The translations under genes were made by a program, and so were the position numbers. 10,045 nucleotides of DNA from Dissophora ornata. Taxonomy: Eukaryota; Mortierellomycota; Mortierellomycetes; Mortierellales; Mortierellaceae. Below are positions 1 through 8,244 of the stretch, in pieces (positions within the stretch are counted from its first letter, which is position 1; each line of letters begins with the position of its first letter). The notes beneath the pieces were generated by a model that saw only the letters and a program-made list of their open reading frames with translations, had not been told where the DNA came from and did not search any database. Where the stretch lies: contig MU617597.1 of assembly GCA_025201705.1 (NCBI GenBank), forward strand, positions 1 through 10,045, in the 5' to 3' direction.

Positions 1-222
1 GGGTGGGTGAGCAGGGATGTTGCTGAAGCGTTATATCGACCACGATTGAGGCATGAGAGGACGAGAGACAGCGATGGAGGCGATGAGAGGGGGGTGAATG
101 TGGGTAATGGATGGTGATGGTGATGAGATGTTTTAAGAACTCTTCAAACCCTTTCTTTCTTTTCCAGCCAACAGCAGCGAGAAGGACCGCTGCTCACCCT
201 CCTGCCCTCAATTGAGTGGTAG
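1..222 (+). other. Possible last intron and terminal exon of a gene to the left
   Basis: A good donor (GTGAGC) begins at base 7. A pyrimidine-rich acceptor (CTTTCTTTCTTTTCCAG) ends at base 167, so 7-167 could be a 161-nt intron with a last exon from 168. The phase is unknown because only six bases lie upstream. One frame gives QQQREGPLLTLLPSIEW and a TAG at 220-222. A second frame stops at 213-215, and the third stays open to 562. None of these peptides belongs to a family I recognise, and no branch point stands out. The splice-site pair is visible; the existence of the gene is inference. A reverse-strand reading of this edge cannot be excluded. Confidence 0.25.
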
Positions 223-1728
223 GGTCCAGTCGGCGAAACAAACAAATGGAGATTTTGATGGCGACGTGAAGAGCACTCACTCGTGTCACGCGATGCACGT
301 CCTCTCGCTCCAGACAAAAGAGAGAATGCCTCAGCGTCAATCGTGCCAGAGCAATGCGGGTGCTATCCAACGGAATACTGCATCCCGCGCTATCGAGCCC
401 ATGCTGGAAAAGCTGGAAGAAGCCAAGTCTACCGGCGCAGTATGTGCTATGAGTGCTGTGGTGACAATACTCTCGCCTCCAGTACTAGCAGCATCGACGA
501 CATCAAACCACGTCTTCAATTGGCAAAACTCAGTCCTGGCCGGCTTTGGCTTCTTCAACTAAGACTGCTTGCCAAATACACCCGCGAATTTGAGAGCCGT
601 CGTGTGCTCATCACTTTCATGGCAATGACACGCTGTTTCTTGGAAATGCTCTTTGTTATCCTGTGGCACCACAGACTTTGTGTTAATGTGTATATGTACA
701 CTACGGCCACCGCTGGCGCCGCGGTGGTCGTCGGTGTCCAAGAGCACTTGCGGATGCTGTAAAACCATCCCTGCAGTATGGGTGTGATGCCCTCTTGCCC
801 ACACCGTGGCTGTGAGTCTTGTTTCGCGGCCATACTCAAATAGGAAAACACACTAGGATTTGAAGTGTCAACACTACAGGCGGCAGCTGCAAGAAAAAGA
901 GTGTGTTACCGGGGTTTGTAATTTCCCTCATAAAAACAAAGCCAGTGAGCCTTCTATTTTAGATGCATGTTTGGTAAATCTCTGACTGCGCGTAGGATCC
1001 TCAATGTCCACGCCTCTGTCGCATTTAAGCTCGAGTTGAGTAGCGTTGTCGCAGCAACAACGATTAGCTTCCACCGCGAGTAGATCAGGGCTCCGAAACT
1101 ACTGGCGCTGCAGAGCCCTGGCTTCCAGCTCTCGACAACATGGGTGCGCTATCAGTCCCGAGAAAATGCCTTCTTGCAACGTCGTATATCTGGACATGAA
1201 TCATATCAAGGCCAGGATTTCGTTCGTGCCAGAATTTGATTTGATTTCTTTTTTTTGGTGGCGCTCTTTGGACAGAGTCTGTGCGCCACCAAGATTTTCG
1301 GAGCTGAATGAAATGACGATCTTTCGGTGGCAGAAAATGGCTCCAAAGAAGGGATGGAGGAGGTGTATACAAAGTGGAGAGCTTAAAAGGCTGACATGTC
1401 TATAGGCGAATAAACGCGGTTTCTTTAAAGTCTTCGCCAATGTATAACAAATACTCAGTTGAGTAAAGCGCCCGCATTCGATAGCCATCCAAGTTTGAAA
1501 AGAACAGGCACTCCCCGACTTGAACTTCATGGCGTGGAGTTTGATCTATATACTTCCAGCTACAGTTGTATTGACAGCTATATTTCAGCCACTGGTTGCG
1601 CCAGCGCCAGCATCTTATTAAGATCACTATCACGGAATATTAAAAGTCTAGCTAGCGACTTCTTGGCGACATGCGCTTCGATTGCTCTTATCCTTGTTGC
1701 GCTTGTCATTAGTACTGCCGCAAGCAAA
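223..1728. other. Stretch of about 1.5 kb with no supported gene
   Basis: Several open frames of 60 to 160 codons exist on both strands, for example plus 283-762, plus 1046-1405, minus 337-558 and minus 555-851. They start at GTG or TTG rather than ATG, overlap one another, show no recognisable domain, and lack the strong splice sites seen in the real genes further right. The interval most likely holds the 3' untranslated region of the left-hand gene and the upstream region of the Rrn5-like gene. I see no RNA gene, terminal repeats or transposase remnant here. Confidence 0.5.
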
Positions 1729-2058
1729 ATGGACCGACACTACAGCAGTCCGGTTCCACAGCATCCCAACAGAGAAAAGCCAAAGGATACAGGCGAGACA
1801 GGTGAGGGAAGCGGCGGTCAGGAACAAACAGCCACAACCCTAGCCAGCTTAGATCGTCACGTCCTCGATGCTTGGGGCAGAGTAGGTTTCCAGCTTCCTC
1901 TTGCCGATACGGAGAAGGTATTCAATGGTGGAAAAATCCTTCTGCTTGACTTCAGAATGCTTCCTGAATTGCATCCTGATAAAAGCGTGGAAGTGGGGGC
2001 GGTTTGCCTAACAAAGTTTGGAGAGGTGTCGTGTCAGATGACTCCATGTGGGGGATGA
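1729..2058 (+). CDS. Hypothetical 109-residue ORF upstream of the Rrn5-like gene
   Basis: This is an uninterrupted frame from an ATG in a fair context (CAAAATGG) to a TGA at 2056-2058. The product starts with a hydrophilic, Pro, Gly and Glu-rich part. A more globular-looking part follows (residues about 40-100, including the stretch HVLDAWGRVGFQLPLADTEK). The frame stays open 90 codons upstream without another Met; that extension includes a hydrophobic run, but nothing indicates that it is translated. I do not recognise the protein. A good donor (ACAG followed by GTGAGG) at 1802 lies inside it, so it could instead be a 5' exon or leader of the gene starting at 2181. It could also be a chance ORF. 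Only the open frame is seen; coding status is inference. Confidence 0.3.
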   Translation: MDRHYSSPVPQHPNREKPKDTGETGEGSGGQEQTATTLASLDRHVLDAWGRVGFQLPLADTEKVFNGGKILLLDFRMLPELHPDKSVEVGAVCLTKFGEVSCQMTPCGG

Positions 2059-2127
2059 GTTGTGTTCAAGAATGAGGGCACAGCATTACCTCTGGCTTCA
2101 GCCTTGCAGCTCGGAAGCACTGGCGGT

Positions 2128-2144
2128 AGAGGTTTAAAACCTCT
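2128..2144. repeat. 17-nt hyphenated inverted repeat in the leader of the Rrn5-like gene
   Basis: The arms AGAGGTTT (2128-2135) and AAACCTCT (2137-2144) are perfect reverse complements around a single A. The repeat lies 36 nt before the ATG at 2181. It could be a binding site for a dimeric transcription factor, or it could be chance. Nothing else supports a function. Confidence 0.35.
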
Positions 2145-2180
2145 TGCTGTAGTCCTGAGCGACGAACTGGAGCTGTAGAC

Positions 2181-5120
2181 ATGGCGCGATTGAACAAGCG
2201 GAAGGTGAGGAACGGAAGCAGATCCTTTGCCGCCAGAATCCGAAGCGTGCGATCGCGATATGTGACTGTTGTGCATTGTTTTCTTGACCTCGTCCTTTTT
2301 TCTTTTTCTTTTTTTGTTTTTCATGGCAAAGTCAAGCAGAGGTTGTTCGCTATGGATGGACTTCAAGAACAGCATGAGAAGATTCTTGATGACGAGGACC
2401 AAGACTCCAGCTACACTAATTCCGAAGCTAGCTCCAGCGTGTTTTACTCGCCCATGAACAGCAACAATCCCACTCGAGAAGCCTCCATGCAGTCTGACTA
2501 CCACAGTCCACAGGAAGAAAGAACCGATGACGAAAGGGCACTGAGCGCCGAGAACCATGAACGATTAGAAGCTGCGCAGTCAACTAGAGCGGGCCGCAGC
2601 CTGGGTGTTTTGGCCCTACCAGAGGACGATGTTGAGCTATCATCGAGCTTAGACATTACGCAACAAAGCGGCCAGCGCCTCCGGAAAAGAATGCGGACAT
2701 CTAGCGAGCTTCGGCCTAGGCCCCGCAAGAGACGGCCGCGGCTGCTCCGGGAAATGGAACGTATAGAGTCGTCAACGAACCCCAACAACCCATTCCAGGA
2801 CACGACAGACTCAGAACTGGATGGGATCGAGAGTGAACTGGAGCTTGAACGGGAGTATCTCGAGCAAAAAAAGAAGGCGCTGGAACCAAACCTAAAGATG
2901 CCGCAGGACGGCGATGTCTGCTATCATTGCGGCGTATTAACACCCTACGAACAGCGGCGGACAACACCTTATCCCGCCATTTACCAATGCACCATTTGTC
3001 GGCAATCTCAGCCGTCCGCAAGTCCACAGGAGTTACAAAGGCACGAGGAAGAACTCCGCGAACTGGAAGGGAATGTACTGTTGAACAATAATGGCTGGTT
3101 TGCAGAAAAGCCGAAGCCGTATGAGGGCAAGATGCTTTCTGTCACTCAGAAAGAGTACATAGAGAATGCAAAAGCGACACAGATTCTGCCTCCAGAACAG
3201 GAGATATTGTGGGAAAGGAACGTTGAGGGTCTGGCGGAAGACCCAATAGCTTGGAAGATGCGAGGCCTTTCTCGAAAGGAGCAATTCGCAAAGTATTGGT
3301 CTCGAGGAAGATCTCTGGTTGCCGGTGGAATGGAATGGACCATGGAAGAGAGCGATCTATTCTACCAGGGTTTGAGGAGATTCGGAAAACATAACGTCTG
3401 GGCAATACAGGAACACATCAAGAGCCGGTCGCTGGCTGAAGTTGTGGCCATGATACAAACAATGGAGACAGAGGTCGAGAGGCGGAAATTCTTTTGCCTT
3501 GATATGGTGCGTCTAAGTAAGATGCCTATGGCAGAAGAGGCTGATGAAAAACAAATAGAGGTCGAGGAACGGTGCGCAACCATGTTGATTGATAAAGAGA
3601 TGAGAGAGACCTGGCAGGAGTACACGACGACGCCACGAGAGACACGGCCAGAAATCGTCAAGAAGACGGCGGTTTTCAACCTCCGAGCACTAAACGACTT
3701 GTCAAGACGAATATATATTCAGAATGAGGGAGCCGGCATGGACCGCGACCTTGCAGTGGAGATGTACGACGCCCTTAAAAAGTGGCTGACACCTGTTGTC
3801 AAGGAACTGGCTATGCTACATCACGAGCGGCACCGTGTGAAGCTTGTGTTGAATAAGGTACGCGAGTGCGTATTTCGTACTTTTTTGAGCTCCACGCATT
3901 CGTGCCCAGTACGCAACGCTTACTCTTCTATCCATTTCGCTACATCTTGCTATACCTTGCTATAGAACTCGCCTCCAGCTGACATCGCGCCAATTACTCC
4001 GATGGACGTTTTGCGGACCTTAAGTGCTCAGGAAAAAAGTCTGCACAACTATTCTTTTTTCGCAAACCTTTCAAGGAGAGTCCGACACTTCTTCATGGAC
4101 GACAATCCGAGACGTATGGCGGAGGAGTCTGACGGGCTTGAGCCAGCTGCCCCTACATTTGTATTGGATGGAATTGGAAAACAGTATTACCTGAACAAGG
4201 AGGTGGATCTCGCCGAGGCAATGGCGCCGGATTCTGATCAGGATAGAGATACAGACGATGGCGTATCTGAGGAAGAAGAGGCTGAAACCACATTAGAAGC
4301 CCCAACTGGTATCTACCATGGTACCCAAAGTTTGTTCCAGGCCGATGAGTCAGCTTTGCCTGGTCCGCAAGATGTCGTTGCCACAGAAGTGTTAACGAGA
4401 GACCGCCAGAAACAAGACTTTACAGCAGAGCAATGGAACAGCTTTTGGTCCACAGCAGCTCAACAGGCGCGTGAAGGTTATACGATGGCACCAACGAAAC
4501 GAAGGAGATATAGAGCAGACCATCCACCCACGCCGACTTCAATGTCCTTCGAGAAATGGCGGGAAGGAACAGAGAGGTTGGCCGCGAACAGCCACACACT
4601 TCCCATCAACCTCTCGAGTACCGCCGCCGCGCTCTCTGAAAATATCCCCGCTCGGATACAGAGCATGAACAAGATCAAACGGAGCCACGAACAACGGATT
4701 TATTTGAAGCATCAAGGAGAGTATGGCAATGTAGGATTTAGCGCCTATCAGAAGAAGTTGTATCAAATCGTGAATTACGAGCACGAAATGGCCACCAAGG
4801 CAAAGGAAGCGCAAAACAAACAGCTCATGGAAACATATGCCCCTGGATATGGCATCTTGCCCAAGAACGCTTCTATTATGAACGACATTACTCGACCACC
4901 GCCGAAGAGCGGATATGGTCTGGGCGAACGAGATCGTGGCGGACTCTGGCTTATGGATAAGACTCCGCTTGACATCTTGGGCGACAGCGGCTATGTTACG
5001 GTTGCAGATAGTGAGGATGAAGAGGAGGAGGAGCGAGGTTGGAAGCGCCAGATGACTGCTGACTACCGCATCGAGCGGGAACTGAGGCGGTTGAAGCAAC
5101 AAGCAGAGCAGCAGCAATAG
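2181..5120 (+). CDS. SANT-domain protein, Rrn5-like (RNA polymerase I upstream activation factor)
   Basis: Likely exons are 2181-2204, 2340-3857 and 3966-5120, giving 898 residues; starting at the ATG at 2352 gives 886. Intron 2 (3858-3965, GTACGC to CTATAG) is well supported, since the frame is phase 0 on both sides. Intron 1 (2205-2339) is inferred from GTGAGG, a long T-rich tract and a CAG. Numbering from the ATG at 2352: basic nuclear-localisation-like clusters at about 109-136; a Cys pair C190/C193 and a second pair C213/C216, resembling a zinc ribbon; a SANT/Myb-like domain at about 325-375 (starting EWTMEESDLF); helical segments at about 437-550, possibly histone-fold-like; acidic runs near 592-608 and 851; and a Gln-rich C-terminus. 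In yeast, Rrn5 pairs SANT and histone-fold-like parts in the UAF complex, which drives rRNA gene transcription in the nucleolus. This protein is more than twice the length of yeast Rrn5 (363 residues). It is certainly coding and nuclear-like; the Rrn5 assignment is moderate, the main alternative being another SANT chromatin protein. Confidence 0.75.
2205..2339 (+). other. Probable first intron of the Rrn5-like gene
   Basis: The donor is AAG followed by GTGAGG. A long T-rich tract (about 2297-2321) precedes the acceptor AAGCAG. The length of 135 nt is a multiple of three and there is no in-frame stop, so retention keeps the reading frame. A retained copy would encode a very hydrophobic Leu/Phe run that fits poorly in a nuclear protein, which favours removal. 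If translation really starts at 2352, this would be a 5' leader intron. Confidence 0.55.
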
Positions 5121-6672
5121 CTCAACACACCATTGTTTTGCCGTAGTTCTCTACAATACATCTTCTCGGTTCGACTTGAGCACAAGCAGAACCGACTGGG
5201 GAACAAAACATGAAGCCGAGTGACATGATTCCGAATGGAAAGTCTTTTCTGTAGTCTTTTTTTTATTTTTATTTTTGGCCAGCTTTGTTTCGCGAGGTTT
5301 CCGTGTAGTGGCTCCATTATTCATTACACGATGCCGCTAGAGTACTTGAAATGGGCACAGAAAATGACCGTAGCGGAGCATGTTTCGCTTCAAAGCTTTG
5401 TCAATCGTTTCGACTAAAGTGACAGGGTGTCAGCGACAATGGCTTACAATGAACTGATCGAGCCAAATGATATAACGCCCCAACAGACGAAGCACTTTGA
5501 AGGAATCATTCACTAATTTCCGCGAGCATTATAAGGAAAGGTTCTCGACAAAACGCGCTCTAAAAGTCCGTACAGGGGTAGTTGTCAATCGTGTGGGACT
5601 TGTTGTGCATTGAGGTTTGGGAAGCACAGTCCAAAGTCGCCTTGGACAACATTTTATCAAAAACCAACAGGCAGCCCACAACGAAGGTTGGTAACCTTTC
5701 TTTCTCTTTGCCACTTATGAGCAATCCTTTTCTAGTCAAATGGAAAGAGCTATATGATACCACGGATGGCAGTTTCATTATGGTTGATGGCTGGCATTGG
5801 TAATGAATATGGGGTTCCCCACCGGAGATTGCTTATCGGTCTATTGTTTCAATAGTAGTGGCAACAGTTACAATATCGTCGGTCAACACGAATACGCGTT
5901 CAGAGATCTGTAGCTGTATGTGTTGTGCCACAGTAACTACTCAAGGTCGTGTATGTCACATGTTGCCTTATTTTTGACCGACAGCCACCATCGGCCCCAA
6001 CCGTACTGAAGCGTGGCAGGATATCTCGGAACCTGGCGGCGAGTAAAGTTGCAAGACGTGCGACTTCGAAGAGAAGAGAAAAGTCAAAGAGCCATGGTAT
6101 TCGTTGATCGAAGCCACATTGCTGCTGATACGTTATTTTTAATTTTATTTGTGAATGTCTGCACTGGCACCTACAGCATTGACATGTTCATATTTACCAA
6201 CTATAGCACGATGGCTGGCAAGTGCTTCAAGGGCGGACATCGACATCAGACAATAGAGTTCCAGGTGGTCTAATTTATATAAGCTGGCTCTCCACTACTT
6301 GCATTGTGCCAAGGCCGGTCAGTCATCATCGCAGGCTGTTTCATATGGACGGTTCTGTGGAGATAGAAAGTTAGTATTTGTCAACAAAATGCAAGATGTT
6401 GTACAGCAAGACGCAGAAAAGTGTGCGTACTCACATCATACTTGTATCGCGCATCGTAGTGAGGATAGATGATAAATGGGAAAATGGAATCCAAGAAACC
6501 GCGCATAATAAACGCATTAATTTGGTTTCCCTAACGTCTCTGAATTTGGAACAGTATGTCGCACTCTGTTTTGTTGCACTCGCAGGGAAGTTGCGTTCCT
6601 CAGAAGCCTTCTTTGAGTTGCATCATCAATCTTTTCCTCATCACTCCTCTTCACATCCAAACACTAGACACC
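5121..6672. other. Intergenic region between the Rrn5-like gene and COX
   Basis: About 1.55 kb holds the 3' end of the Rrn5-like transcript and the upstream region of COX. The open frames here (plus 5235-5417, 5582-5803, 6013-6273, 6378-6770 and minus-strand shadows) are short and unrecognised, and mostly begin at non-ATG codons. The 6378 frame simply runs into the first COX exon in another phase. A C-rich, A-poor leader (TCTTCACATCCAAACACTAG, 6649-6668) just before the COX ATG looks like a typical fungal 5' leader. I see no transposon ends, tRNA or long repeat. Confidence 0.55.
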
Positions 6673-7979
6673 ATGTTTGCCCTCCGCTCTATCCGTGCCC
6701 CCTTGGCCCGCGTCTCCCTCCGCACCGCCCCCGTTGCCCGTTTCTCTGCCCTCTCTGTCCGCCTCGGTGAGTGGATCTGGAGGATTTCTGGCCCCCCCTC
6801 TTTCTTCCGGGGAGGTTCAAATCCGATCACACCAACACACAAACAATTCCCTTCATCCATACTATGAATACATTCTCGCTACTCGATAAAACAGGATCGT
6901 GGACGGAGGGCTAATCGGCCGCGCTTGAGTTAATCCATTCATTCGCTATTGATCACGATCGACCACAACGACTCTTCCGGTGTTGACCATTTTTCAGGTC
7001 AATTCAAAATCAATCATAATTCTACTTGAAAATCCGACACACAAGGCTGCGGTTGGGGTTTGCACCTGCTCTTGTCTATACAATGCGGCCGATCGTTTAT
7101 ATTCCTCGCCGTCAGAGAAAAATCTCTCTGGCCTGGAGTCCATGTCGACCATGGGTGGCATCGGAGCGATTCTCCGGAAAGAGGCGCCCGCCAGTTTTTT
7201 TTTTCTTCCAGACCGGAAATTTGAGCCAGCGAACAATAACACGCCTCTAATTTCTACCATCCGTTGCGGTGTTCCGCGACGTGTCCTGTCCCTCCGTCGC
7301 GTCGCTTTCTCGCTGTCTCTATTCTAACCGCGTCGCTCAATTGCCCCCCAATCTCTCGGTGTATTCTGTAGGTGGTCACCACGAGGCCAAGGTGAACCAG
7401 GGCCCTGGTGCTGCACCCGGTGCTGTCGCCACTGACTTGGAGCAGTCGACTGGTTTGGAGCGTGCTGAGCTTTTGGGCAAGATGCAGGGCAAGGATATCT
7501 TCGACCTTGCACCCCTTGAGGTCACTGTCCGCGGCACCAAGGCCAACCCCACCATCATCCACTCGCGCGACCCCATCCGTTATGTTGGATGCGCCGGTAC
7601 GTTTGTCGTCGAGGGGTGTTTATGTTTTTTTGCGGGTTGGCGTAAAAATTTGGGTTAGGAACAAGACCGCATGTGTCGTCGTGTTGGCTCTCGTTTCTGA
7701 AATGGACTCTCTGTCTAAAATAGGTGTTCCCGGTGAGACCCACGAGATCCACTGGCTCGTCATTGACCAGTACGTATACGGCAGTTGATGGCCCTGCTTG
7801 GGCAGTTGATGGTAACGATCGCGCCCAACATCTCGATGTACTCACCGGCGCTCTCCCCTTCCACAAACAGCACACACGAGTTCGACCGTTGCGACCAGTG
7901 CGGCAACGTCTACAAGTGGTCTGCCTACGAGACCGATGAGAACTTCCCCGTCCCCGGCGACAAGGTCCACCACCACTAA
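6673..7979 (+). CDS. COX4: Cytochrome c oxidase zinc-binding subunit (COX5B family, yeast Cox4)
   Basis: This nuclear gene encodes the peripheral matrix-side zinc-binding subunit of respiratory complex IV. Exons are 6673-6766, 7372-7596, 7724-7769 and 7871-7979, joining without a frame break into 157 residues, a normal length for the family. The start ATG has a good context (GACACCATG). It opens an Arg-, Ala- and Ser-rich leader without acidic residues (residues 1-31, MFALRSIRAPLARVSLRTAP and on), as expected for mitochondrial import. The mature part carries the family core: LEVTVRGTKANPTIIHSRDP, then GCAGVPGETHEIHWL and RCDQCGNVYKW. The expected zinc ligands are present: C105, H113, C129 and C132, matching the Cys, His, Cys, Cys pattern of yeast Cox4. 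The three introns have GTGAGT, GTACGT and GTACGT donors. The C-terminus ends in three histidines. Its neighbours are functionally unrelated. Confidence 0.95.
6767..7371 (+). other. Unusually long first intron of COX4 (605 nt)
   Basis: The donor GTGAGT and the acceptor TTCTGTAG join the leader exon to the mature-protein exon in phase 1, rebuilding a Gly codon. All other introns in the window are 78 to 142 nt. The intron contains a second good-looking acceptor (TTTTTCAG, ending at 6997) with a branch-like TTGAC just upstream, but no matching coding exon that extends the COX product. I find no tRNA or snoRNA-like structure inside, although a short tRNA B-box look-alike occurs at about 6812. Confidence 0.8.
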
Positions 7980-8244
7980 GCGCAAGAAGAGCTGGTCAAC
8001 AAGTGTTACTATAGCAGGCGGGAGTAGACGAGAAAAAAGAAACGTAGATAGGGTTTTTTGTTTCCAATATCAATCACGATCATTATTTTAATCTCTGGCT
8101 GGCCTGTGTCGCTGTGCAGGGTGCTGGTCCGCGTTTTCTTGCAGGCGCGCTTGCCTCATGTGAGAAGACCGTCTTTCATTCGTCCCCATTGTTTCGCTGC
8201 ATTCCCAGACTCTGTTGATTCGTCCCTCTGCCATCTTCTTGAGA
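7980..8244 (+). promoter_or_regulatory. Short spacer: COX4 3' end and upstream region of the glycosidase gene
   Basis: Only 265 nt separate the COX4 stop codon from the next ATG on the same strand. The first half is A/T-richer, as expected for a 3' untranslated region. The last 100 nt are pyrimidine-rich (ending CATCTTCTTGAGA before the ATG), a common fungal core-promoter and leader style. No TATA box or specific factor site can be named with confidence. Confidence 0.35.

Noticed and set aside
104..128. ATGGTG/GATGGT short repeats
   Set aside because: Only two to three imperfect units within a possible intron; too short to call a functional repeat or array.
283..762. 159-codon plus-strand frame with several cysteines
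   Set aside because: It starts at GTG, overlaps another open frame of similar length, ends in low-complexity and hydrophobic sequence, and matches no family I know.
1046..1405. 119-codon plus-strand frame
   Set aside because: The start is TTG and the first Met is 40 codons in. The residue mix is odd, with no domain and no splice-site support.
1459..1728. Possible transmembrane N-terminal extension of the 1729 ORF (hydrophobic run near 1670-1720)
   Set aside because: There is no ATG upstream in this frame and no splice site that would attach it, so it is probably untranslated.
2034..2558. 174-codon minus-strand frame
   Set aside because: It is antisense to the Rrn5-like gene, and its Lys run and Ser runs are the complement of T-rich intron and coding repeats.
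4539..5117. 192-codon minus-strand frame rich in Leu and Cys
   Set aside because: It is a shadow of the well-supported plus-strand exon 3966-5120, with no independent signal.
6806..6826. tRNA B-box look-alike (GGTTCAAATCC)
   Set aside because: The flanking bases do not form a T-stem (GGAGG against CCGAT), and no acceptor stem or A-box pairs around it. It lies inside COX4 intron 1.
7254..7875. Minus-strand frames antisense to COX4
   Set aside because: They mirror COX4 exons and introns. The plus strand carries the conserved zinc site and consistent splice phases.
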